Of a DNA stretch of 64,000 nt, positions 11,902 to 21,545 are shown one piece after another. The stretch is from Megalonaias nervosa. Its lineage: Eukaryota > Mollusca > Bivalvia > Unionida > Unionidae. Position numbers and translations under genes: made by a program. The stretch covers positions 1 through 64,000 of the forward strand of contig JAECUM010003200.1 in assembly GCA_016617855.1 (NCBI GenBank), read 5' to 3'. Under the pieces are notes generated by a model that made no database searches, was not told the DNA's origin, and saw only the letters and a program-made list of their open reading frames with translations. Within the stretch, counting starts at the first letter, position 1. Each line of letters begins with the position of its first letter.

Positions 11902-12178
11902 TACCATACATACTCACTTATAACTCAGTCCCACTGCAAACAACATAGATTGTTGTTTGATTTGCTATCACATAATACACTGGCAGATGATAGATAAATG
12001 TTGTTTTTGTTCTACTGATTACTATTACCAAACTAAACGAACCCAGATCTCCAAACAAACTGCACAGACCCAGATCTCTGGCCAGACGGCACAGACCCAG
12101 ACCTGCCAGCACATTATGTAATGATAGATCTAGGTCTGTGACATTTGCAGTTGGAATCATCTTCTAAATCAGTGTGTA
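11902..12178. mobile_element. MITE-P copy 1 (palindromic, rearranged interior)
   Basis: It starts accatacatactcacttata and ends with a degenerate complement. Inside are a first hairpin ending in tgttgtttttgttctactga and a second arm built from cacagacccaga repeats closing on 'tagatctaggtctgtg'. The second arm has an extra duplicated 'cacagacccaga' segment (near 12062-12105), which makes this copy longer than the usual ~210 bp. The spacer 'ttctactgattact' between the arms is the family's signature. Confidence 0.82.
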
Positions 12179-13426
12179 CAAAAATAAATTTAATATTGCC
12201 AAAGCAGAACAAACATATATTACCACTCTGACAGCCCAATGGGTCTAATTAATACAGTTGCTCCCTCTAAGTGAGAAACAGTAAGAAATTTTACAATAAA
12301 GACTTATTTTCAAGTAGTGGCTTAGAGGATTGTTTTAAATATTAAACAAAAAAATATAATTTCTAAGAATTCCCTGTTGCAAATGACTTAAGTACTGCAC
12401 ATTAATACCATAAGACTGATTTGCAGGTAACAAAGTAATTACTGATCATAATAATAGGAGATGATAAATGTGATGCCATTAGATTATGGAGGATGTGGTT
12501 GTTACTATATCTATATACTTTCTTATCTATATGTATGGACAATTAGCCATGTAATACATGGAACTATCAGACACAGCATCTGGCTGCCTAAAATACCACA
12601 GCACTGAACCAAAGAGTTCAGTACAAGCGTAAAACAGCAGAATCACTCCAACAGCATTTAGTTTCAACATTAGAAGAGTTAACAGGCAAATATGAACTAT
12701 ACTGAAAACTAAAAGATTTGTGAATTAAATTTCCTTCTTGTTGACTTGAAGTGAGCATTAAATATATTTCAAAGTTTAGAAAAGTCAAGATGTTATTAAC
12801 AGGCAGATATTGTGTACTGGACAAAGTAATTTGCAAAATTTTAAAATCTTACCCTCATGAATGTTATATTACTATAGATAATTTTTTGAAAACCTGATAT
12901 TATACATTATAATAAGATCAATACAGATGAATTTCTGAAAACCTTATATATATAAAACATATTTCTAGCTTTGCTGCCACTTCTCCCCATAATGGTTTCA
13001 TTTCTCCCTATTCTGTCCAAAAGGAGAAGTCACTTCTCCCTGAAAATCAAGTCCAGCTTTACCCCTGATAATGTATAATAACATCAAAGTATAATATTCA
13101 GTAACATCAAAATCATAATGTATAATAGCATCAAATTAGATGAACTGCAGCATCTCTTCTGACATTTTAGGCCAATGCATCAAATACAATATAAGACAAT
13201 CAAGAATTTGTTTTTGAACTTGCAAAATACCTCAATGTGTATTATGACTGCATTCAATATACTACTGCATGAAAGATTCAGCATCCTTAGAGGCAATAAA
13301 ACATCACAATTCACTAAATGTCAATCTCCTCCCAATATTCACCATATCATATACCCATTGAATATGTAATGCATAAGTAAATGTAGTTTAAATGTATTAA
13401 CCAAGTCACTCTTCCTTGATACTGGT
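12179..13426. other. No gene seen; minor local repeats
   Basis: AT-rich. At 13065-13135 a phrase like 'ataatgtataataacatcaa' recurs about four times in degenerate form. At 12970-13050 'cacttctccc' occurs three times, with an inverted 'ggagaagt'. No gene evidence. Confidence 0.55.
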
Positions 13427-13612
13427 CAGTATTGTCCAACTTTTGACCCACAGGTCAGAATCCAGCCTGCCAAAGGTTTATATCTGGCCAGTCAATATTT
13501 CATAACTTGTGTCCACTATTAGTGGAAAACTTCAACCAAATTTATGATTGGTCATGTCAGTCAGTAAAAAACTGCAGTGTGGCTGGTCATGCGAAAAAGT
13601 TGGACAGCCCTG
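13427..13612. mobile_element. hAT-type MITE, 186 bp
   Basis: The left end is cagtattgtccaacttttga and the right end is agttggacagccctg. Read inward both give a CAG...TGTCCAACTTTT terminus typical of hAT-derived MITEs. Flanking octamers atactggt and ctataggt match at 5 of 8 positions, consistent with an eroded 8-bp target-site duplication. Sub-terminal 'ccagcctgcc' and 'ggctggtcatg' continue the inverted similarity. Confidence 0.75.
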
Positions 13613-13657
13613 CTATAGGTGAATCAAAAGTTCAAGTTAGACTTGCAATATGATGCA

Positions 13658-13868
13658 CCATATTATACTCACATGTAAGTCGGATCCAACTGCAAACTGT
13701 ATAGTCCAAGATCTACCATCACATAATGAACTACTAGATCTGGATCTATGCAGTTTGCAGTTCTGGGAAATCAGCAGAACAAACAACACAGACCCTGATT
13801 ATGTGAAGGCAGATCACGGTCTAAGTTACTTGCAGTTCGACCTGGCTTGTATGCAAGTACAGATGGTA
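13658..13868. mobile_element. MITE-P copy 2
   Basis: Boundaries read ccatattatactcacatgta and acaagtacagatggta... in reverse. Arm A (tatagtccaagatctac / tagatctggatctatgcag) comes first, then the spacer 'atcagcagaacaaacaac', then arm B (cagaccctgat / atcacggtctaag). Both arm loops carry a 'cataatga / attatgtga' core. An apparent 85-codon open frame runs through it but simply follows the hairpins. Confidence 0.88.
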
Positions 13869-16489
13869 TCTAATTCAGTCCTACCTTCTGGTACAAGACC
13901 TACTTAACAAAGTTTTTTTTTAAAATTTCTTAAAAATTGTCATGGAATGGCTAAGTTTTGGAATCTATGTGCAATACCGATGCACAAATGATCAAATACG
14001 CAAAGAGATATTCAAATTTGGTGACATCATCAAAATTCACCCATTAAAACTGTTTTCCAAAAGTGAAGTGTATCTGCATGGAAAAGTATTGGTCAATAAG
14101 ATCCAACTGAATCATATGATTGACAGTTGTTAATACAACATTCAAAACTGTTATAAAGACCATTCTTAATTATTTGTCTTCAAAAGTACTTTGAGAATCT
14201 AGGGTTCGAAAAAACCCAATTGTTTTAAAGAGCAATACATATGTACACCATACTTACTTCAGTATCTTAAATATTTCCAATAGTACCAAGACAGTATTAA
14301 ATGCACCTATGTGTTCAATGTTAACTGGAACAAAACTTGTGAACACTAGGATAAGGTTCTGAAAGTCATGTAAGACTGTGCCATTTCTGCACATATAACA
14401 CCTGAAACTAAACTGGTTAACTTATTTGCAATACATGTACATATAGCTCCAATGCATCCAAGATCGTTTGAGCACCAGTCTCACATGTGAATTGTCACCT
14501 TTTTTCAGAACTGACTCAATACAATATTTAATGAATTTGCCATTGTTACAATTTAAGGCATGGATTTAATCATTATATATGGTGATCTTGTCTACTGAAA
14601 CAATACTGATGAATGAAAGGAGCTATCAAGGGACACTTGCAATCTAGAGACAATTTGCTCATGAATTAATCAACAAAAGAACTCTGTGGAAGAAAACAAT
14701 TGATTTAGAAAATCAACTGATTTTATCACCTTTGTTGGAAAAATTAAAGAGGAACCATATTTGAATATGCAGTGTAAACGAGTTATCAAAGGGCATGAAC
14801 AATAACAAGATACCACTGTTAATTAATACAACAGCAGAGTGAATAGGGAAACTGGTTTGAAAAATTGTTGTTTATCATGTTAAATGGGAAGAATCAATGC
14901 TGATGTGATCTGAGTGTCTAAGCCACTAAATGACTCCACGAGATCAGCAGGTAATTAAGAATGCTTCAATAAGTAAAGGGAACGAACACATCCAGCATGT
15001 ATTAATACCATCGTCTCAAATTTAAGTAAAAAGCTGTTTTGGATTTCTTAAAAACAGAGGTCTGTAAAATATCTAAAATTGAAATCAAAAGCCATATTTC
15101 ATTTATAAACAAACAACAACTATAGACCAAATTTTAAAAACAGCTCAGGACTACACACTGGAGGTCCAATATGCTCACAAGAAAGAGTTTTGTAACAGCA
15201 ATATATTTTTAAAAGCAAACTAGTCTTTTGGGCAGTATCATTTAGAACTGCTACTCTGATAGCATTATTCCCTGATGAAGCTATGTTATATCCATTACCT
15301 GATACAAACTCAGCAGCAGAACCAATATACAAATGCAGCTATTTTCATTACAACCTCTACAGTTCTGCTTATGGTGCTGTATACTCCAGTAGCAATTGGC
15401 CTCATTTCTTCATGCCATTGAAAATAAATCATATATCTTTTGAAACTGACTCAACTTTTCATCTTTCTCATCAATTTAAGCAAAAGGTGAGCCCCCAATT
15501 CATTTACCTGCCCAGTGGAAAGCTCATAATCACACATTAGCCACATTCTGTTGCCACCATTATGTTTCAACATGTATTACATGTGTTTGGCCAGAACATT
15601 CAAGACAGTATAAAATTTTCAACTATTCCTGATTACACACATGCAGGTATTGCCAAAACAAACTTCATTGAAAATGATGGAAGACTAGGTTATTATCCCC
15701 TTGACATTATTAAATTTTGGATCATGAATCCTATCACAGGCCGGTTATATGATAAACAAGTCAAAGATAAATACATGAAATATATATATGTGTTTTGCTC
15801 TGAGTCTGTAGAAAGACTGATAAAAATAAAATGCAAATGAGTAAATGAGACGTGTCTATAATAATTAAAATTTTGTTGTTTATTATACCTGAACATTGTC
15901 AATTTATCACAATAATGATGCCACAATTAACAGAAAGTAGATGTGTTGTTGTTTTAAAATAAAACATAACAAAAGGATGTAATGGTTTATATTTAAATTC
16001 TGTTATGAAGCTTACCCGTCAATGTGTAGGAAATTAATGATATACGATAGACTCAACTGCACAGAAGAGCATATCATCATACACAAACACACACACATAC
16101 ATCCAGCTAGCTAATTGCACGATCAAAATGAAGGCACATTTTAGAAATTCTATTCAGCCAATACTGTAAGAATATTAACTTAAAAAAAAGAAAAGTAGTT
16201 ACATAAACACATTATACGCACACCCCATGTTTAATAGTCCAAAGTTCAGGCCAGGTCTGTGAAACCTTTTCATACAGTGATTTAAGTGGCTCAGATAAAA
16301 GGCAGATAGTTGAAATGACAGAAACAACAAATAAACAATGTAACAATCAAATTTTTATAAAAACTGGCTGGCTGTGAAGAACAAATTATAATTATTTTAC
16401 AAATTGGTGTCATTGTGGACTGCAAGAAATACTCCACAGACTGCATGTTTGAGACTCCTGCAGTACATGGTGAAGAACTTGAATCATGG
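13869..16489. other. 2.6 kb without a recognisable gene
   Basis: AT-rich. The only longer open frames are 15120-15332 (minus, 70 codons), 15283-15540 (plus, 85 codons) and 15562-15840 (plus, 92 codons, with a Met start). The last encodes a mixed peptide with YPLDIIKFWIMNPITGR near its middle; I recognise no family and see no splice-site or polyadenylation arrangement that would support an exon. There is a short CA run at 16082-16100. Confidence 0.5.
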
Positions 16490-16494
16490 TATTA

Positions 16495-16705
16495 TGGAAA
16501 CCCTTTTGTGTCTTTCAGTCACAGAAACCTTGACCTTTAAGTTCACAATCAATAGCATTCTTCCTTACCCCAAGTGCAAGCTACCCACAAAGTTTTTAAT
16601 GATAGATGGTGGACAACTAAAGTTATTTTGCAGAAACCAAATAATTTGGTAACATACAGACAGATGGACATCGCAACACACTGTGTCATATCGCAGGCTA
16701 ATCTA
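16495..16705 (+). mobile_element. CR1 element, short copy (last unit plus 3' terminus)
   Basis: It begins in 'tgtctttcagtcacagaaac' followed by 'cttgacctttaag', then 'ttccttaccccaagtgcaag', then 'cacaaagttt', and closes with 'acagacagatggacatcgca' at the common CR1 end. Only about one and a half core units are present, so CR1 copies differ in unit number or in 5' truncation while keeping the 3' end. Confidence 0.8.
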
Positions 16706-16869
16706 AAATAGTGGAGCCTGTACTATACAAAAGGATCACCTGAAAATGAACTGTAATAATGTACACTGTGTATGCTAACCAGAAAATGTGTAAACTTTAT
16801 TAAAAATAATACAATCAAAAATATTAAAATAATCAGTAAAGAAAAAAGGCTGTTGAATAGCAGTAACAC

Positions 16870-17068
16870 ATTGGTTGGTAGCTAAACAGCGTAAGCCAAT
16901 ATCTATGTGCAATAGATATCCCTGTGTACCATTGGTTGATAGCTAGACAGTCTAAGTTGATATCTATGTGCAATAGATACCCCTGTGTACCATTGGTTGG
17001 TAGCTAGACAGTGTAAGCCAATATCTATGTGCAATCAATACCCCTGTGTACCATTGTTTGGTAGTTCT
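16870..17068. repeat. 61-bp tandem repeat, 3.3 copies
   Basis: Units starting 'attggttggtagct' lie at 16870, 16931, 16992 and 17053, an exact 61-bp spacing. Each contains 'aatatctatgtgcaatagat' and 'cccctgtgtacc'. Differences between copies are few. Confidence 0.96.
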
Positions 17069-17579
17069 ACATCAGAGTATCTGCCTGCCATGCCAAATAA
17101 TATGGTATGATTCTCACAAAAGTTTTTTTTTCTTCTGTTCAACAAACACTTTTAATGTCACAAATACATGTACCTCCAATCTCCATATATCATCCATTTA
17201 CATTTTTTAATCTAAGCTTAACTGTTCTATTTTCACAAAACAAGTTCAATCATATAAACTATTTTTAATAAACATTAAAATGTTTGAGAATTACCTGCCA
17301 CAAAATATGAATTAATTTTTGAGAGTACAAACTGTAGACTAACTTGAAAATAATGGCATTTCACAAATGATGGATAGTATATATTTGAGGGTATACTTTG
17401 AACAGAAAGACATTTCACAGAATTCTTTTTCAATCCAACTGTATATATTTGGTATTGCTTCTGGTTTCATCAATATTTCCATCCATATTGTTGAGTATGG
17501 TCATGTATATATAAACAAAAGTCCATAGTAGATTAGAAGTTGATGGTTGGGAGCAAAACTAATTTTAATGATATGATAC
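17069..17579. other. No gene seen
   Basis: AT-rich spacer between the 61-bp array and the DIRS-like remnant. The remnant may extend into it on the minus strand, but I see no motif beyond the stop near 17580. Confidence 0.5.
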
Positions 17580-18404
17580 TTAATTGCTGCTACTGCGTAT
17601 GTTCTCGAAGGAAGCTTCACTCAAAGGTTCACAGGTAGCGTTATTAAGAAAATCACAAGACACTGACACACAATTCCATTTAGGCATTAGACAGCAAGAC
17701 ATTGGTCTTTGCAGTCCAAAATACCTAATCAGGTTTACTATGTGACAATTTGACCTGATGGCTAAGCCTCCCAAAAATTTTAGAGTTGGACAGGGCTCCC
17801 CAATAGCCTTTAACAGTGGAGCTCAGACCACTGTTTCTCTTAGACGAAGAGAAGAAAAACAGCCACTGCACCTATAGTGGAACAGCTAGGATTACCAAGT
17901 TATCTCCAATACCAATTACAAAAGATTCTCCATTTGGGCATCATACACCTTCTCCTGGACTGAATGATGCAAGTGGCAACTTTGATCTTTGCAGAGTGAC
18001 CATTTGAAATAAGCAACACATGAATGTGGAAAATCTGTGGGCTGTTGAGTAGGGGAGGACCCCTGTGCTGTAACAGAGGTTCCTCCTCTGACATAAGGTC
18101 CTGGAATGATTCACCTGCTGATTCAGAAGACAATGAGGGGCAATTAAAATAAGCTGAGCTGTGGAATAAGACTTTGTGTAAAACCCATGGGATCAGTCAT
18201 AATTTGAACAGGTGATCCCATTTCAGGCTGAAAGCATCCACTGCCCAGACCCTCTAGTCAAGGACTGGAAACCTGATAGGGGAGCTTGTTGGCAATCAAG
18301 TCCACCAAAGGAGTTCCACAAAGTCTGAACAGGGAGTTTGCTACAGATTGGTGGTGACCATTCCATGAGGACTATCTTCCCTTTCTTTGATGGACTGTCC
18401 ACAA
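17580..18404 (-). pseudogene. DIRS-type retroelement remnant: end of RNase H/linker and tyrosine recombinase
   Basis: Read on the minus strand across several frames, the order of motifs is that of a DIRS polyprotein. VLMEWSPPICSK with LIANKLP nearby (about 18380-18270) corresponds to the 'EW.L.P.v...-VDL.A...N..LP' segment after RNase H. DAFSLKWDHLFKL and LILIAPHC (about 18240-18130) correspond to 'vDAfs..W..l..YAFPP' and 'liLIAP.WP'. MPKWN with DFLNNATCEPLSEASF (17685-17600) matches the 'P.W.l..VL..L..aP.EPL..aS' start of the tyrosine recombinase. At least three frame changes and several stops show it is dead. The catalytic R..H-R-Y part is not visible. A hAT MITE cuts its 5' side at 18405. 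DIRS elements integrate with a tyrosine recombinase instead of a DDE integrase. Confidence 0.72.
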
Positions 18405-18577
18405 CAGTGGTTGTCAAATTATGGGTTGAGGAACATCAGGCGATGGGTTACCTTGTTGATTCAGATGTATTACAATATTATGATTTTATGAAAAATGTAG
18501 TCATAAGGTGTAACTGTTGGGCTGTAACAACATAAACCATATTTTGAGTCAGAAAAAAAAGTTTGAAAACTCCTGTG
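18405..18577. mobile_element. Probable hAT-type MITE
   Basis: The left end is cagtggttgtcaaattatgg. The right end ...aaaaagtttgaaaactcctg, read inward, gives a similar 'CAGgagttttcaaac', the common 'CAGTGGTTCTCAAAC' hAT signature. An A/T-rich interior includes 'gggttgaggaacatcagg'. I could not find a convincing 8-bp target-site duplication, so the exact ends are uncertain. It sits in the DIRS-like remnant. Confidence 0.5.
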
Positions 18578-18769
18578 CTAAATTATTATTTCTGCCATGA
18601 ATGTGGTGAACTCAGTGGTTAATTTCTTCTGAAACTGCCCAGTGAAGGATGTTCCAAACCTTCACACAGAGAGAAGGTGCATGTGTGCCTCTTGTCTCCT
18701 GAGGTACACCGCTGCTAACATGTTCTCAGAAAAGAACATAAATGACATCTTATTTGGTGGATGCAGCCC
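18578..18769 (-). pseudogene. Possible continuation of retroelement coding remnant
   Basis: On the minus strand one frame stays open for 74 codons (18662-18886, partly under the SINE) and includes NKMSFMFFSENML, which faintly resembles the 'p.KC.Ff...v.yLGh' segment that follows the Gypsy reverse transcriptase core. The match is weak. It could equally belong to the DIRS-like block. Confidence 0.25.
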
Positions 18770-18950
18770 TGAAGGGCTAAGAACACTGCCGTATCCAAAC
18801 TGTGACTGGCTGGGACATGATGCTACATGTCTGTGGCATGATACCCCAGTGCTAGACATCATTCTAGACTGCCATACTGCAGACATTGTAGCGATATGAC
18901 TGAAAAATTGTTAAAATAATGTAAAATATCCAGATCACACACATCACACT
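18770..18950 (+). mobile_element. SINE-A, 5'-truncated copy
   Basis: The 3' half of SINE-A is in forward orientation: 'gactggctgggacatgatgc', 'tacatgtctgtggcatgata', 'ccccagtgctagacatcatt', 'actgcagacattgtagcgat', then the tail 'tgactgaaaaattgttaaaa' and 'aaatatccagatcacacac'. The tRNA head is absent. The tail leads into a short AC-rich tract. Confidence 0.88.
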
Positions 18951-18956
18951 GATACC

Positions 18957-19804
18957 ATGGGAAATAACATACATGAACAATATGGCCTCCTTGACATTAG
19001 TATCATATGGTCATCAGAGTCAGAGGAGAAGATTACGATATCAAAGTATACCAGAACAAAGTTCCCCTTAATTCCTGCAAATGGTAGATCGACAAGTCAC
19101 TGGAAGGTTCCGGGAACATTGCACAGTCCAAATCCCTTCATGGTAAACTAATACAAGCCTTCCAAGCAAACAAATATATTATTCTTTTTATCACATTTGC
19201 TAATTGGTACCTGATGGTATCCAGACTTGCAACTGAAACAAGTGAAATATTGACAGTTGCTAAAAGCTTCTAGCATTTCTTTTAATTTTGTAAAGGTGAT
19301 AGACATCCTTCTTGCACACAGAATTCAAAAGGTGATAGTCAATCATGAAATTATATTTTCCATGGGGTTTTTTTATTATTGGTATGACAGGCCTTGCCCA
19401 GTGACTGGTTGTCGGTCATATTACATCCCTATTTAATAAATCTTGCACCTGATTTCTAACTTCCTCTCTTTGAGAGAAAGCAAGTTTGTATGGTCTCTGT
19501 TTAACTGGTTGACTATTCCCATTTTCTATCCTATTTTCCACAATGTCTGTTCTTCCTAGATCCTAATCAGATTTGGGAAAAAATATCACAGTACAACTAA
19601 AGAAGTAGGTCAGTGTATTTTGACTTCTTCTACAAAATATTTGTTCCAGTCAATATCAAAGTCCTGGTCATTAAGTTTTATTCTGAATGTTTTCACATAA
19701 TTAGTTGGGTTTTGATCACTATGACCATCACTAGCTTCATAATTAGCTTTGGTCTGGGGCACCATGACTGAGGAGACCTTCCCGGATATGACAGACTTAG
19801 ACAT
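18957..19804 (-). pseudogene. Ty3/Gypsy reverse transcriptase remnant
   Basis: Minus-strand translation gives Gypsy RT motifs in order, in shifting frames. At the 5' side is FDIDWNKYFVEEV (19660-19620), then 'GRTDIVENRI' and NSQPVKQRPYKLAFSQREEV (about 19555-19460, the 'H.I.tG...PvkqrpyR' block). LLNRDVI, a stop and TTSHWARPVIPIIKKPHGKY follow (about 19450-19365), then FMIDYHLLNSVCKKD (the 'f.vDYR.LN..T.kd' block). Further on are GLCNVPGTFQ (the 'fGL.nAPatFq' block, near 19130) and LVYFDIVIFS (19057-19025), where the YxDD catalytic box is damaged. Protease, RNase H and integrase are not recognisable. The element is old and inactive. Its order on the minus strand runs towards the SINE at 18950. 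Confidence 0.85.
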
Positions 19805-20052
19805 GAGCTCTCCCCTTACCCGGGGATCTCGATCCCATTACTGAAAATGGACCACAGGGATTGAAATGGTGCTGCTCCACCCTTACTGGTGGTACAACTC
19901 ATCTTCAGTTCGCACCAAGCTGTGGGCCAATAGAGGGTGCTGATTCCAACTCAAAGAAGGGGACGGGCTGTTGACTCACTTTATGCTCTTCTGGATTAAA
20001 GTGAGAGAGAATGTTGCTTCTGAGGGGAGGGCACAATTTGCTCTCTATCCTA

Positions 20053-20054
<2 letters not shown>
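19805..20054. other. G+C-richer spacer next to the Gypsy remnant
   Basis: It contains 'cttacccggggatctcgatc' and 'ctgctccacccttactggtg'. It may be the protease or Gag side of the Gypsy element on the minus strand, but no zinc knuckle or D[ST]G motif is visible. Confidence 0.3.

Positions 20055-20122
<68 letters not shown>
20055..20122. repeat. (GA)n microsatellite
   Basis: About 67 bp of uninterrupted GA. Confidence 0.99.
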
Positions 20123-20125
<3 letters not shown>

Positions 20126-21067
20126 CTGCTCCTCCCTGATGGAGTGAGACATTTGCTGCTCCTGCATAATGGGAGGGCATAGCTCCCTCTCGACCCAGTT
20201 ATAATTTCTCCTAGAGGGTGCATACTAACCCTGAGAGTTTCTAGAGAGACTAAGGTAATCCTTCTCTTAATCTATCACTCTCTATGTCTTTCTTACTTTC
20301 CACACTTTCAGATTGCTGAAAAAACACTTTCAAAACAGCTTTAAATGGAATGTGGCCACAACCTCAGAAATTGGTAATATATAAAGCATCTAATGGATTG
20401 GTTATAAAACAGCCAGATACCATTTCAGGACCTTGTGAAATAAGAGCAAAAAGGATCAGTTATCAAACAGCCAGTGGCCTACATGTCTGGACCAGGTATG
20501 ATAGAGGTTGTGAAGTGGCTTCATGCAATTGTGAAATGGCCCTGGTGGTGAAACAGTGCTCAAAAGTGTACAAAACCCCCTGCAGTTGTGCATTGCATTG
20601 TGCAAGAATGTATTGTCCAATATTCTGTTTATACAAGTCTCATATCCCTTAGTGAGAGCATTTAGAAATCTCTGGAAAGTTTGTTCTCACCCTTTGAGAC
20701 AGAATAAGAAACTGAATAATAGAAGCTTCTTAAGAATGTTTGGCTAAAATTCTTTCTTGGCATACTGTTCCCATACACTTGATTAACAGTCCCATTCCTA
20801 AGACAACTAAATAAACTGATGGAGAAAAATATGCTGGGAGAGGAGTTTTAAATAGTTTTTTGTATAGGCTGTCAGAATTTTGGTAAATGACCTGGGGAGA
20901 TTTCTGTTATCTGGCTGTCTTTGATTACAGATAAACAGAAGAAAGTCCAGGCAGAAATTCACTTAGCCTCTGATAATGAGAAGTGTGATATATACAAGGG
21001 AATTCATTTCAGAGACAATCTTCTGACTTCAGGAGTAGAAGTTACTACCATGTTGATAAGTTATCAT

Positions 21068-21068
<1 letters not shown>
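20123..21068. other. No gene seen
   Basis: Mixed sequence with a 100-codon forward open frame at 20350-20652. Its peptide is Cys-rich near the end but matches no domain I know. 'aaacagccag' recurs at 20408 and 20466. Confidence 0.45.
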
Positions 21069-21120
<52 letters not shown>

Positions 21121-21150
21121 AAGACAGACAGACAGACAGAGACAGACAGG
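21069..21150. repeat. Compound microsatellite (GT)n-(GA)n-(GACA)n
   Basis: About 39 bp of GT, then GA, then about five GACA units in direct succession. Confidence 0.98.
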
Positions 21151-21219
21151 GAGGGGGTGAAGAGACAGGTCTATTGTAGGATGCATGATTGCACATTTAT
21201 AGTAATAATGTACTCAATC

Positions 21220-21545
21220 ATTACACCATAAATCAATGGAATTTGCAAAATTTACACAACAGTAATTATGACAGAAAACAACAGAATATACAAAAATTGC
21301 CAAACAAAAATTAAACCAGAAATCAATAGAATATGCAAAAATTACACAGTAATAATTACACCAGAAATCAATGGAATATGCAAAAGTTACAAGCAATAAT
21401 TACACCAGAACTCAATGGAATATGCAATAATTACACAGCAATAATTACACCAGAAATCAATGGAATATGCAATAATTACACAGTAATAATTACACCAGAA
21501 ATCAATGGAATATGAAATAATTACACAGTCGTAATTACACCAATA
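21220..21545. repeat. 45-bp tandem repeat, about 7 copies
   Basis: The unit reads 'aattacaccagaaatcaatg', 'gaatatgcaataattacaca', 'gtaat'. The last four copies are nearly identical and the first three are diverged. The unit is a multiple of three, which explains open frames on both strands. Confidence 0.94.

Noticed and set aside
15120..15840. Possible exons from three neighbouring open frames
   Set aside because: Frames lie on both strands and overlap, have no recognisable domain or splice-site arrangement, and lengths up to 92 codons are unremarkable in 64 kb.
17580..19804. A single Gypsy-recombinase fusion element
   Set aside because: The Gypsy RT and DIRS-type recombinase are on the same strand, but they are separated by a SINE and a hAT MITE, and the DIRS block has its own RNase H-linker motifs; two adjacent remnants is the simpler reading.
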